A DNA stretch of 64,000 nt, taken from the NCBI GenBank assembly GCA_028282805.1, contig JANQHD010000038.1:1-64000 (forward strand), read 5' to 3'. The notes under the pieces are model-generated. The model searched no databases. It saw only the letters and a program-made list of their open reading frames with translations, and had not been told where the DNA came from. The position numbers and the translations under genes are program-made. How positions within the stretch are numbered: the stretch's first letter is position 1; every line of letters begins with the position of its first letter. Shown piece by piece: positions 1 to 9,009 of this stretch. The stretch comes from Phycisphaeraceae bacterium. GTDB taxonomy: Bacteria; Planctomycetota; Phycisphaerae; Phycisphaerales; Zrk34.

Positions 1-18
1 CCACCAGGTGTTATCCAA

Positions 19-423
19 ATGGGCCTACGACACACCAGCCAACGCCGCGCCATCATTGATGCCATCTGCAACGCGCCCGGCCCGCTAAAGGCTTCGGACA
101 TCCTGCGACAGGCTTCCAGCGAAGTGCCGACGCTCGGCATTGCGACTGTTTACCGGCACCTCAAGCGCCTGCAAAACGCCGGTGAGGTTCGGGCCGTGGA
201 GCTTGGGATCGGCGACGTGCGTTATGGGCCGACCGATCGCGGTCATCATCACCATTTCCTCTGCCGTGAGTGTGGGGAAGCTTTCGACGTGTACGGTTGT
301 CCAGGTGGGATCGCGAAGCTGGCGCCGCTCGGCTTCGAAGTCGACGAGCATGAGCTGACCCTTTACGGGCGATGCCGCAACTGTAGTGCGGGGCGAGATA
401 AGGAGACCGGGCATCATGAATGA
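19..423 (+). CDS. Fur-family metal-responsive transcriptional regulator
   Basis: 134 aa, normal length for Fur/Zur/PerR. The N-terminal half is a winged helix (TVYRHLKRL recognition region near residues 42-50). The C-terminal half carries the family metal ligands: a His run (HHHH, about residues 76-79) followed by CREC, and a second Cys pair GRCRNC near the end that would form the structural zinc site. The downstream metal ATPase starts inside the last codons of this gene, so the two are co-transcribed and probably translationally coupled. With a P1B ATPase and a COG0523 GTPase behind it, a zinc-sensing (Zur-like) role is the best inference. Iron or peroxide sensing cannot be excluded from sequence alone. 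The upstream promoter is mostly outside the window. Confidence 0.9.
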   Translation: MGLRHTSQRRAIIDAICNAPGPLKASDILRQASSEVPTLGIATVYRHLKRLQNAGEVRAVELGIGDVRYGPTDRGHHHHFLCRECGEAFDVYGCPGGIAKLAPLGFEVDEHELTLYGRCRNCSAGRDKETGHHE

Positions 424-2473
424 AAACCGGTCGACCGACCAAAGCGACAGTTGCTGCAGCGACAGCACAATGCGGGCGGGGTTCGGCAAAGCGCCGTGCG
501 ACGAACGTGTGCAAATCGATCCACAGTTGATCGTCGTCATGATCGGCTCGGTGTTGTTGGTGTCCGCTCTTCTGGCCGGTCGGTTGTTCGACACTCCCGA
601 GCAACCCGCGATGTTGGCGATGCTCGCGGCGATCCTGTTGGGCGCTCCGATTGTTTACCACGCCGCCATCGATCTGCTCCAGCGCGGCAAGGGGGGCGAC
701 AGCTCGCACATGGAAGAACTGGTGGCCTTGGCGGTTCTGGCCTCGTTCGCATCAGGCCAATATGTCGAAGCCGCCTCGGTCGCGCTGTTTATGGTGTTGG
801 CGTCGTTCATCGAAGATCGCACCGCGGCTGGCGCGCGGCAGACGATCGAATCGCTCGTCCGGATCACGCCGACCAAGGCCAGGCGTGTGGTGGACGACCG
901 CGAAACGGAAGTGGCGGCGACCGACCTGGCGCCCGGTGACACGGTGCTGGTCGGGCCGGGTGACAACGTGCCATGTGACGGTGTGATTCTCTCCGGCGCC
1001 AGCGCTTTGGATGAACGAAGCATCACCGGCGAATCACTGCCCGTGGACAAAGGGGATGGCGACGGCGTGTTCGCCGGGAGCATCAATCAGACGGGCGCAT
1101 TGCGCATCCGTGTCGAGAAGCCGATTGCCGATAGCACGCTCGGGCGTGTGCAGTCTCTGATTCTCCAGGCCGCGTCCTCGAAGACACCCATCACGCGTAT
1201 GCTTGACCAATACGCGGGTTATTACACCCCCCTGGTTCTTTGCGTTGCCGGCGTCGTGATGTTCTTCACACGCGACCTCGATCGCGCGATCAGCCTGCTG
1301 CTGATCGCCTGCCCGTGCGCGATCATCCTGTCCGGTCCGACGGCGCTGGTCGCCGCCCTGAGCGCCGCGGCGCGCCTGGGCGTTCTGATCAAGAACGTCA
1401 CCGACATCGAAGTCGCGCAGAAGCTGACCGCGATTGTGCTCGACAAGACCGGCACGCTGACCACCGGCAACCTCGCCGTGACACGGCTGCATCCCGTTGC
1501 AGACACCGACCCGGTGGACCTGATGCGGATGGCGGCGTCGCTTGAGCAACACTCCCGTCACCCCATTGCCCGTGCGGTGGTGGCCATGTCCGAGCGTGCG
1601 AGGATCGACTTATCAGCCGTCGAGGGCTTTGAGGAAGTGGCGGGCCGTGGCGTGCGCGGCAGGCTCAACGGCCGCGAGGTCATGGCTGGCCGAGCGTCCT
1701 GGATTCGAGAGTGCGGTGTCTACCTCCCCGCCAACCTGCTCGATGATGCGGGCAGCATGAGCGTGCTGTTGCTTGCGGAGAAAGGCCGTTGCGTCGGGTG
1801 GGTCGGGCTGTCCGATCAGACGCGCGAAGGTGCGGGGACAATCCTCAACGAACTTCGGGAGTTGGGGCTCCGGCAGCGGATGATGGTAACCGGTGATCGC
1901 CGCGGCCCCGCCGAACAGATCGCCGAATCACTCGATCTGACGGGGATGGTGGCTGAGGCATTGCCGGGCGACAAACTCGACATCGTCCGGCAGTTGAAGC
2001 AGCGCGGGCATACGGTCGCCGTCATCGGCGACGGCGTCAACGATGGCCCGGCGCTGGCGGCCGGCGACCTGTCCATCGCCATGGGTGCGGCGGGGTCGGA
2101 TGTCGCAATCAACGCCGCGTCCATCGCCCTGATGAACAGCCAACTCAACCGGCTCCCGTTTCTGGTTCGGCTGTCTCGCGCCACCACCCGTGTGATTCGA
2201 CAGAACATCATCATTGTCATGTTCTACATCGTCACCATGATCGTCATGCTGAGTCTCGGCTACATCACGCCGCTCGTGGCCGCCATCGCGCACGGGCTGA
2301 GTTCGATTGTTGTGGTCTTCAACTCCGCACGCCTGATCCGTCAGGGCGAAGACCTGCCGCTGCTAGAGGACATGGAGCGGGATCGTTCAGCCCAAGCCAC
2401 GAAACGCGCCCGACGCATGCAACCGATGCCCGTTGTTGATGCTGATCCTGTGATTGGACGCATCGCGGGATGA
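416..2473 (+). CDS. P1B-type heavy-metal-translocating P-type ATPase
   Basis: 685 aa. Start chosen at the ATG at 416, ten bases after AAGGAG at 400-405 and overlapping the fur stop (ATGAATGA). An upstream in-frame start at 386 lacks this spacing. Visible P-type motifs are TGES (T204), the metal-binding CPC in a membrane helix (C299-P-C301), the phosphorylated Asp in DKTGT (D343), the SRHPIA HP motif and GDGVND (near 538). There is no N-terminal HMA CxxC domain, only a short CC-containing tail. The last helix reads AHGLSSIVVVFN. Its His aligns with the HEGS motif of P1B-4 (Co/Zn) pumps while the transmembrane motif is CPC, so metal specificity (Zn/Cd versus Co) is unclear. It should move a divalent metal across the inner membrane under control of the adjacent Fur protein. 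Confidence 0.9.
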   Translation: MNENRSTDQSDSCCSDSTMRAGFGKAPCDERVQIDPQLIVVMIGSVLLVSALLAGRLFDTPEQPAMLAMLAAILLGAPIVYHAAIDLLQRGKGGDSSHMEELVALAVLASFASGQYVEAASVALFMVLASFIEDRTAAGARQTIESLVRITPTKARRVVDDRETEVAATDLAPGDTVLVGPGDNVPCDGVILSGASALDERSITGESLPVDKGDGDGVFAGSINQTGALRIRVEKPIADSTLGRVQSLILQAASSKTPITRMLDQYAGYYTPLVLCVAGVVMFFTRDLDRAISLLLIACPCAIILSGPTALVAALSAAARLGVLIKNVTDIEVAQKLTAIVLDKTGTLTTGNLAVTRLHPVADTDPVDLMRMAASLEQHSRHPIARAVVAMSERARIDLSAVEGFEEVAGRGVRGRLNGREVMAGRASWIRECGVYLPANLLDDAGSMSVLLLAEKGRCVGWVGLSDQTREGAGTILNELRELGLRQRMMVTGDRRGPAEQIAESLDLTGMVAEALPGDKLDIVRQLKQRGHTVAVIGDGVNDGPALAAGDLSIAMGAAGSDVAINAASIALMNSQLNRLPFLVRLSRATTRVIRQNIIIVMFYIVTMIVMLSLGYITPLVAAIAHGLSSIVVVFNSARLIRQGEDLPLLEDMERDRSAQATKRARRMQPMPVVDADPVIGRIAG

Positions 2474-2512
2474 AGACGTGTTCAAAAAGAGCGATACGAA
2501 AGGCCGCATCCT

Positions 2513-3751
2513 ATGCACAACTCGAAACTACCCGTCACCGTCCTGTCCGGCTTCCTCGGGGCCGGCAAAACGACCTTGCTCAACCACGTCCTGAATAACC
2601 GTCAGGGCCTGCGCGTCGCGGTCATCGTCAATGACATGTCGGAGGTCAACATCGACGCGTCGCTGGTTCGCGACGGCGGCGCGAAGCTATCTCGCACCGA
2701 AGAGAAGATGGTCGAGATGACCAACGGCTGCATCTGCTGCACGCTGCGGGAAGACCTGATGGTGGAGGTCAATCGGCTGGCGCAGGAGGGCCGGTTCGAT
2801 CACCTGCTGATCGAGGCGACCGGGATCGCCGAGCCCATGCCGGTGGCCGCGACTTTTTCGTTCCGCGACGACAGCGGCCGATCGCTCAGCGACATCGCCG
2901 CCATCGACACGATGGTCACCGTCGTGGATGCCGCCAACTTCCTGCGCGACTTCGACAGCCGCCAGGACTTGCGCGACCGCGACCTCGGTATGAGCGAAGA
3001 GGACGAACGCACCATTGTCGACCTGCTGACCGACCAGATCGAGTTCGCCAATGTGATCGTCATCAACAAGTGCGACCTGGTTGAACCTAAAGAGATCGAA
3101 CGACTTGAGGGCATCCTCCACCACATGAATCCCGACGCGCGGCTGGTCCAGACGTCGCGCGGCCGCATCAACCTGGACGCGGTCGTCGGCGCCGGGCTCT
3201 ACGACGAAGAAACGGCGTCGTTGATGCCCGGCTGGATCAAGGAACTCAACGGCGAACACATCCCCGAGACCGAAGAATACGGGATCGGTAGCTTCGTCTA
3301 CCGACGCCGCAAACCCTTTCATCCCAAGCGGCTCATGGACGCCATTGAAACCGGCTTGGAGGGGGTGATCCGTTCCAAGGGTTACCTCTGGGTGGCCTCG
3401 CGGCCCCATTTCTGTGGGGTTTGGTCGCAAGCCGGCTCGTCCCTTCAGATCGATCGGGCCGGGTATTGGTTCGCGGCGATCGGCAAAGACAACTGGCCCC
3501 AGGACCCGGAGACGCGCGAGTGGATCGAAGAGATCTGGGACGATCAAGTTGGCGACTGCCGGCAGGAGATCGTGTTCATCGGCGTCGAGATGGACCGCGA
3601 CAAGATCGAAGCGGCGCTCGATGCGGCGTTGGTCACGGATGAAGAGATGGCGGCTGGTCCCGAGCAGTGGCTTGGGTTCGAGGACCCGCTGCCGAGTTGG
3701 GAGCCGCAGGTCCTGGATCAGCAGCAAGCGGTTCAAGGCACAGCCAACTGA
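2513..3751 (+). CDS. COG0523-family (CobW/ZNG1-like) GTPase, putative zinc metallochaperone
   Basis: 412 aa. G3E-type GTPase with P-loop [12 protein letters not shown] near residue 11, the family metal-binding CxCC in [10 protein letters not shown], and NKCD for guanine recognition. A CobW_C-like domain follows from about residue 260 (FHPKRL...). COG0523 proteins deliver zinc, or cobalt or nitrile-hydratase metal, to client enzymes. Those linked to Zur act in zinc starvation. It lies 39 bases behind the metal ATPase on the same strand, so it is probably the third gene of the same operon. The exact client is unknown. Confidence 0.88.
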   Translation: MHNSKLPVTVLSGFLGAGKTTLLNHVLNNRQGLRVAVIVNDMSEVNIDASLVRDGGAKLSRTEEKMVEMTNGCICCTLREDLMVEVNRLAQEGRFDHLLIEATGIAEPMPVAATFSFRDDSGRSLSDIAAIDTMVTVVDAANFLRDFDSRQDLRDRDLGMSEEDERTIVDLLTDQIEFANVIVINKCDLVEPKEIERLEGILHHMNPDARLVQTSRGRINLDAVVGAGLYDEETASLMPGWIKELNGEHIPETEEYGIGSFVYRRRKPFHPKRLMDAIETGLEGVIRSKGYLWVASRPHFCGVWSQAGSSLQIDRAGYWFAAIGKDNWPQDPETREWIEEIWDDQVGDCRQEIVFIGVEMDRDKIEAALDAALVTDEEMAAGPEQWLGFEDPLPSWEPQVLDQQQAVQGTAN

Positions 3752-3784
3752 GGCCGCACGGCCCCTTCGTCAAGGACAAAACTC

Positions 3785-4033
3785 GTGGACTCGCGCACGT
3801 TCATCGACGCCATTCCGGATTACCTCGAAGGCCAACTGCCTCCCGCCGAGCAGTGCGCTTTTGAACGACATCGGCGGACCTATCCCAGTGATGAGCAGTA
3901 CTACCAAAGCTACGTCGCAGTCATTCGATTATGTCGAGATTCGTTTGCGCCCGGACCCGCAACGCCCTGCAGCGAAGTGCTTGCCGAACGCATCATGAAC
4001 ACTTGGACACAAACCAAGCATGAGAACACATAA
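3785..4033 (+). CDS. Small anti-sigma (zf-HC2)-like protein lacking zinc ligands
   Basis: 82 aa, GTG start preceded by AAGGAC. The stretch DYLEGQLPPAEQCAFERH closely resembles the zinc-finger anti-sigma fold (YLDGELPPxExxxFExH). The CxxC that normally follows the His is replaced by YPSDEQY, so the zinc site is incomplete. No membrane segment and no sigma factor gene are nearby. It follows the COG0523 gene by 33 bases. The function is not recognised. The resemblance is to the fold only, and it could be a stand-alone helical protein. Confidence 0.55.
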   Translation: MDSRTFIDAIPDYLEGQLPPAEQCAFERHRRTYPSDEQYYQSYVAVIRLCRDSFAPGPATPCSEVLAERIMNTWTQTKHENT

Positions 4034-4146
4034 CGGTCCGCCAATGACCGGCCCGCCGCCGATGACGCGAGGTCAACGACGGCTATGCCTCGTGATTGAT
4101 TGCTGACCCGCCTACGCTTGCGGTTACACAACTTGGAGATTCCCGC

Positions 4147-4431
4147 ATGCCCCGCTACGAGTACTTCTGCCCAAACAACGGCCAAAGCCTCATCGTGCGC
4201 CACTGCCGATCCGAATCGATCCGTACGTGGGGCGAACTGTGTCAGGCTGCTTCAGCCGAGGTCGGCTCCACGCCCAGCGATGCGGTGGTCGAACAGCGAT
4301 CTCAGCTGCCCTGCACCTGCGCCTCGGGGTGTGCCTGCTGCGACGGCCAGCACGACCGCAAGCACAAGCACAGCCATCACCACGGCCATCCCTCGGTCCC
4401 TTCGCGGGACACCGCAATGGAGCGCCAATAA
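4147..4431 (+). CDS. FmdB-like small protein with Cys/His-rich tail
   Basis: 94 aa. Start placed at the ATG at 4147 behind a TTGGAG Shine-Dalgarno. The N-terminus MPRYEYFCPNNGQ matches the start of FmdB zinc-ribbon proteins (MPxYEYxC), although the second ribbon Cys is missing. The C-terminal part is rich in possible metal ligands: CTCASGCACC and then HKHSHHHGH. Its stop codon overlaps the ATG of the next gene (TAATG), so the two are translationally coupled. Position at the end of a metal-homeostasis operon and the ligand-rich tail suggest metal binding or storage. This is inference. Confidence 0.6.
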   Translation: MPRYEYFCPNNGQSLIVRHCRSESIRTWGELCQAASAEVGSTPSDAVVEQRSQLPCTCASGCACCDGQHDRKHKHSHHHGHPSVPSRDTAMERQ

Positions 4432-4730
4432 TGCCGATCTATGTATACGAGGTCGTGCTGGCCGATGGCGAGGCCGGCCAGGTGTTTGAGGTGATGCAGA
4501 AGATGTCCGATGCGCCGCTGACGAAGCACCCCACGACGGGCCAGCCGGTGCGTCGGGTGATTCAGCCGCCTCACATCGCGGGCCAGTACTCTGAATCCGA
4601 TACCAAGCAGAAGCTGTCCGACAAGAATCTCGAGGCACACGGGCTAACCAAGTATGTCAAGGCGGGCGACGGCTACTATGAGAAACGCGCGGGCAAAGGT
4701 CCGGATGTCATCAGTGCGGGCGACGAATGA
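4431..4730 (+). CDS. FmdB-family-like small protein without ribbon cysteines
   Basis: 99 aa, ATG overlapping the previous stop by one base. It starts MPIYVYEVV and contains the FmdB continuation F(E)VMQKMSDAPLTKHP and a VRRVIQPP stretch. All zinc-ribbon cysteines are absent (ADGEAG stands where CxxC is expected). A glycine/lysine tail follows. It is a paralogue or partner of the preceding protein and may have kept the fold without the metal. No function is known to me for this form. Confidence 0.6.
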   Translation: MPIYVYEVVLADGEAGQVFEVMQKMSDAPLTKHPTTGQPVRRVIQPPHIAGQYSESDTKQKLSDKNLEAHGLTKYVKAGDGYYEKRAGKGPDVISAGDE

Positions 4731-4882
4731 CGCTAACCTGCGGCGGCGAGGCGATCACCCCGTGACACACGATCAGGAAAGTTAGCCAATGAATGTTTCA
4801 CAGTTTTCGCAACGACAGAGCATCGAGCAGGATTCAGGGGAAGGCGCAGATTAATTGGCGTCAGCCCCACTAGTTGCCCTGA

Positions 4883-5053
4883 ATAATTCTGCGCGACATT
4901 TCCGGTCGATCAGGATCGACACCGGGCGATCAGAAAGGCGCGTTGGCCACGATCGCGATCTTCCCACTGGTGATGCTGGTGTCGTACGTCGGCCTGTTCG
5001 TCTACTTCCGCAAGACCGGCGGCTATCGCGTGGTGCACCTGGTCGAAGAATGA
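4883..5053 (+). pseudogene. Possible C-terminal remnant of an MFS-type transporter, in an otherwise empty stretch
   Basis: The region 4731-5170 has no convincing complete gene. From 4943 to 5053 one frame encodes a hydrophobic segment (ATIAIFPLVMLVSYVGLFVY) followed by FRKTGGYRVVHLVEE and a stop. This is the pattern of the last helix and tail of sugar-type MFS permeases. The frame is open back only to 4883, where a stop codon precedes it, and no start with a ribosome site is visible. I read it as the end of a lost gene. A 36-aa membrane peptide starting at the TTG at 4943 is the alternative. A 21-codon frame at 4789-4854 has no support. Confidence 0.3.
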
Positions 5054-5170
5054 CGTTTTCCCCGTAAATCAAGCGTGTTTCGGCTTCTTGTTTGACGCCC
5101 GCGCCGTGGGGTCGGTGCCGGCGATGCGCGGTTGATGCGCGTCTTGGGTGGATGAGTACGGGGCCGATGA

Positions 5171-5199
5171 AAAGCCCGCGCCGATCAGGCGCGGGCTTT
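5171..5199 (-). terminator. Intrinsic terminator downstream of the OmpA-family gene
   Basis: Perfect 12-bp stem (AAAGCCCGCGCC at 5171-5182 pairing with 5188-5199) and a five-base loop, with A/T at the stem ends. It sits 30 bases past the stop of the leftward OmpA-family gene. Confidence 0.75.
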
Positions 5200-5228
5200 A
5201 TGCGTGCGCTGAGTTTGGGTCGCAGGCC

Positions 5229-6077
5229 TTACTTGAGGATGATCGGCCCGCGGTCGGGTTCGGGTTGGGCCGGGGCGCCGCCGCCGGTCGGGGCCGGGCT
5301 CGTGCCGGTGCGCTTGATCAGCGATTCGTCGACCGGGGCCATGGGCACGAGGTAGACCTCGACGCGGCGGTTGTCCTTCGCGCCGCGGGCGGCGTTCTGC
5401 ACGACCGGGCGGTACTTGCCGTAACCCGAGACGGACGTGCGGACGTCGGCGACGCCGGCCTTGGCCAGCGCGTCGCGCACCGCGATGGCGCGGTGGACGG
5501 ACAGGCCCCAGTTGGTGCCGTGCTTCTGCCGGGTGGCGGTGCGGGTGATGGGCATGGCGTCGGTGTGGCCGACGATGCGGACCTCGTAGTTCTTGGCCAG
5601 TTCGCCGTTGAGGATGCCGGCGAGCTTGGGGACCGCCGCCTGGGCCGCGCTCGACAGTTCGGCCGAGCCGAGGCCGAACGTCAGGTCGCTGGCCAAGCGG
5701 ACCGAGCCGGTTTCTTCGTCGTAGACCGCGATCGCGCCGTGGGCGTCGGCGAACTTCTTCAGCTCGTCTTCCAGCTCCGGCGGCAGGACGGGGCCGGGGC
5801 GGAAGCCGCGGATCTTGGTGCGCAGGTCTTTGTTCTCGGTCAGCAGGCTGTCGCGCTCGGCGGTGAGGGCGGCCAGTTCGCTGTCGGACACGCCGCGCTC
5901 GGACCGGATCCGGGCGATGCGCTCGGTCAGCTCGTCGCAATTGGCCTGGCACTCGGCCAAGCGCTCGGCGAGGGTGCGGTTGGCTTCCTTGAGGCGGTCG
6001 CCCTGGCTCTGGGAGACGCAGCCGGTCATCGCGAGCAGCAGGACGGCGGACATCAGGGTATATACACTGGCTCTCAT
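5229..6077 (-). CDS. OmpA-family peptidoglycan-associated lipoprotein with coiled coil
   Basis: 282 aa. It begins with a lipoprotein signal peptide ending in MTGC (Cys20 lipidated). Residues about 25-90 are a heptad-rich coiled coil (ERLAECQANCDELTERIARI). The C-terminal half is an OmpA domain with the peptidoglycan-binding signature near residues 165-250 (VGHTDAMP, then DNRRVEVYL). A Pro/Gly-rich tail ends the protein. It should tether the outer membrane to the wall. It is transcribed alone, divergent from the amidohydrolase gene (38 bases between starts). Confidence 0.9.
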   Translation of the reverse strand: MRASVYTLMSAVLLLAMTGCVSQSQGDRLKEANRTLAERLAECQANCDELTERIARIRSERGVSDSELAALTAERDSLLTENKDLRTKIRGFRPGPVLPPELEDELKKFADAHGAIAVYDEETGSVRLASDLTFGLGSAELSSAAQAAVPKLAGILNGELAKNYEVRIVGHTDAMPITRTATRQKHGTNWGLSVHRAIAVRDALAKAGVADVRTSVSGYGKYRPVVQNAARGAKDNRRVEVYLVPMAPVDESLIKRTGTSPAPTGGGAPAQPEPDRGPIILK

Positions 6078-6114
6078 CGTGTGTGGGTCCTTGTGTAGAA
6101 GGCGAACAGCGTCA

Positions 6115-7398
6115 ATGTATCCGAAGCGCCCCGCAAATCAAACGCCCGCCGATTACGGTAGCGCCGCAACGGTTTTCATCGGCAAGGCGGTGCGTGACGC
6201 TGCAGGAATAGACGTCGCCGACGGCGCGGTCGCGCTCACCGGGGGGCGGGTGCTCTGCGCCGGTGGTCGGCGGGCGGTGCTCGACCGCGCGCCCGGGGCG
6301 CGGGTGGTCGAACGGCCCGACGCGGTGTTGTTGCCGGGCTTGGTCAACGCGCACACGCACCTCGATCTGACGTCGGTGGGGTATTGGCCGTACGGCGGCG
6401 ACTTCATCGAGTGGGTGCGCATGGTGATCGACGCGCGCCGCACGGGGGGCTACGACCCCGCGGCCGCGGTGCGGAAAGGGGCGGGCTTGTCGCTGGCGGC
6501 GGGCGTGGTGCGCGTGGGCGACATCGCCGGCGACTCGGCCGCGACCGAGGCGCTGGCGGGCACCGACCTGTCGGGGGTGAGCTTCGTCGAGCTGATGGGC
6601 ATCGAGTTCGGCGACGTGCCGTCGACGTACCTCGTCGAGCGGGTGATGGCGTTCGAATCTTTCGAAGCCACACGCTTGAAGCTCGGCCTCCAGCCCCACG
6701 CCCCGTACTCGACCGGCCACCGGCTGTACGAGTTCGCCGGGCGGGTGAACGTCGACGACGGCGTGCCGATCTGCACGCACCTGGCGGAGACGGCCGAGGA
6801 GTTGCAGTTCGTGGCCGAGGGCGACGGGCCGTTTCAGCAACTGCTCGAGTCGATGGGCAAGTGGCATGCGCGGTACCGCGGGTTGTACAGCGAGGGCCTG
6901 CACCCCGTGCACTGGCTGATGCGCAGCGACGAGCTGGCCGGCTCACCGCAGCGGTTGCCGCGCTGGCTGTGCGCGCATTGCAACTACGTCAACGAGGCGC
7001 ACATCGAACGGCTCGCCGCGTTCGGCGCCTCGGTCGCGTACTGCCCGCGCGCCTCGGACTACTTCGGCCACGCGAACCACCGCTACCGCGACATGCTCGA
7101 CGCGGGCGTGAACGTGGCGCTGGGCACCGACTCGATCGTCTGCCACGGCACGCTGAGCGTGTTCGACGAGATGCGCCACCTGCACCGGCGCGACCAGACC
7201 GACGCGCAGACGCTGCTGGAAATGGCCACCGTCAACGGCAACGAAGCGCTCGGCCTCGGCGCACACAACGCCACGTTCGCCGAGGGCGCGACGCCCGGCG
7301 TCGTCGCGGTGCGGGCCGGTTCGCTCGAAGCGGCCCTGTCATCGAACCAAGCGCCGGCGATCGAACTGCTGGCCCACACCTCGGGAGCGGTCGTATGA
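6115..7398 (+). CDS. Metal-dependent amidohydrolase (SsnA/atrazine-chlorohydrolase-like)
   Basis: 427 aa, start at the ATG at 6115. A longer open frame runs upstream through the divergent gene and is not credible. Amidohydrolase-superfamily metal ligands are visible: HTHLD near residue 83, the His in CTHLAE, the His in LCAHCNYV and the Asp in GTDSIVCHG. The sequence resembles cytosine deaminase/chlorohydrolase enzymes that act on ring or amidine substrates. The true substrate is unknown. The next gene overlaps it by four bases (ATGA), so the two form an operon. Confidence 0.85.
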   Translation: MYPKRPANQTPADYGSAATVFIGKAVRDAAGIDVADGAVALTGGRVLCAGGRRAVLDRAPGARVVERPDAVLLPGLVNAHTHLDLTSVGYWPYGGDFIEWVRMVIDARRTGGYDPAAAVRKGAGLSLAAGVVRVGDIAGDSAATEALAGTDLSGVSFVELMGIEFGDVPSTYLVERVMAFESFEATRLKLGLQPHAPYSTGHRLYEFAGRVNVDDGVPICTHLAETAEELQFVAEGDGPFQQLLESMGKWHARYRGLYSEGLHPVHWLMRSDELAGSPQRLPRWLCAHCNYVNEAHIERLAAFGASVAYCPRASDYFGHANHRYRDMLDAGVNVALGTDSIVCHGTLSVFDEMRHLHRRDQTDAQTLLEMATVNGNEALGLGAHNATFAEGATPGVVAVRAGSLEAALSSNQAPAIELLAHTSGAVV

Positions 7399-8294
7399 AA
7401 CGCATCGGCTACATCGGCCTGGGCATCATGGGCCGGCCCATGGCGGAAAACCTGATCAAGGCCGGCTTCGAACTGGTCGTGTACAACCGCACGCCGGCGA
7501 AGACCGAGCCGCTGATCGCGCTGGGCGCCGCGGTGGCGTCGAGCCCCGCCGAACTTGCCGGGCGCGTCGACGCCGTGTGCGTCAACGTGACCGACACCCC
7601 CGACGTCGAGGCGGTGCTGTTCGGCGAGCGTGGCGTGGCGCAAGCCGAGGCCGACAAGCTCAACGGGCTCGTGGTGATCGACCACTCGACGATCGACCCC
7701 GACGCCACGCGCCGGCTGGCGGCGCGGCTAACCGAGCTGAACGTGGCGCTGCTCGACGCCCCGGTCAGCGGCGGCGACATCGGCGCACGCAACGGCACGC
7801 TGTCGGTCATGGTCGGCGGCGAGCGCGGCGCGTTCGACCGCTGCGCCGCGGTTTTAGCCGCCGTGGGGCAGACGATCACCCACTGCGGCCCCAGCGGCGC
7901 GGGCCAGGCGACCAAGGCCTGCAACCAGGTGCTGGTGTCGACGGCGCTGCTGGGCGTGTGCGAGGCGCTGGCGTTGGCGCAGGCCGAGGGGCTCGACCTC
8001 GACACCACCATCAAGGTCACCAGCGGCGGGGCGGCCGGGTCGTGGCAACTGGCGCACCTCGGCCCGAAGATCGCGCGGCGCGACTTCGACCCGGGCTTCA
8101 TGGTCGACCTGCTCAACAAGGACCTGAACATCGTCGCCCACGCCGCCGCCGACCACGAACTGCCCATGGCCGCCACGGCGCTCGTCGCCCAGCTGCTGCG
8201 CGAGGCGGCGCAGCACGGCCGCGGCCGCGACGGCACGCAGGCGCTGGCGACCGTGATCGAACGGCGGGGCGGTTTCGAGTTCGGCCACGATTGA
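7395..8294 (+). CDS. NAD(P)-dependent beta-hydroxyacid dehydrogenase (HIBADH family)
   Basis: 299 aa, full length for the 3-hydroxyisobutyrate/tartronate-semialdehyde reductase family. The N-terminal Rossmann motif GYIGLGIMGRPMA is at residues 5-17. The substrate-binding signature DAPVSGGDIGARNGTL is near 120, and the catalytic Lys lies in GQATKACNQ near 175. Its start overlaps the amidohydrolase stop, suggesting sequential steps in a small degradation pathway. Which hydroxyacid it uses cannot be read from sequence. Confidence 0.9.
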   Translation: MKRIGYIGLGIMGRPMAENLIKAGFELVVYNRTPAKTEPLIALGAAVASSPAELAGRVDAVCVNVTDTPDVEAVLFGERGVAQAEADKLNGLVVIDHSTIDPDATRRLAARLTELNVALLDAPVSGGDIGARNGTLSVMVGGERGAFDRCAAVLAAVGQTITHCGPSGAGQATKACNQVLVSTALLGVCEALALAQAEGLDLDTTIKVTSGGAAGSWQLAHLGPKIARRDFDPGFMVDLLNKDLNIVAHAAADHELPMAATALVAQLLREAAQHGRGRDGTQALATVIERRGGFEFGHD

Positions 8295-8361
8295 GCCGTG
8301 AACCGGCTGAATTGCGCGGGCGGTTCGCCTATAATCCGCGACCCAACCAAATGAGGTTTCG

Positions 8362-9005
<644 letters not shown>

Positions 9006-9009
<4 letters not shown>

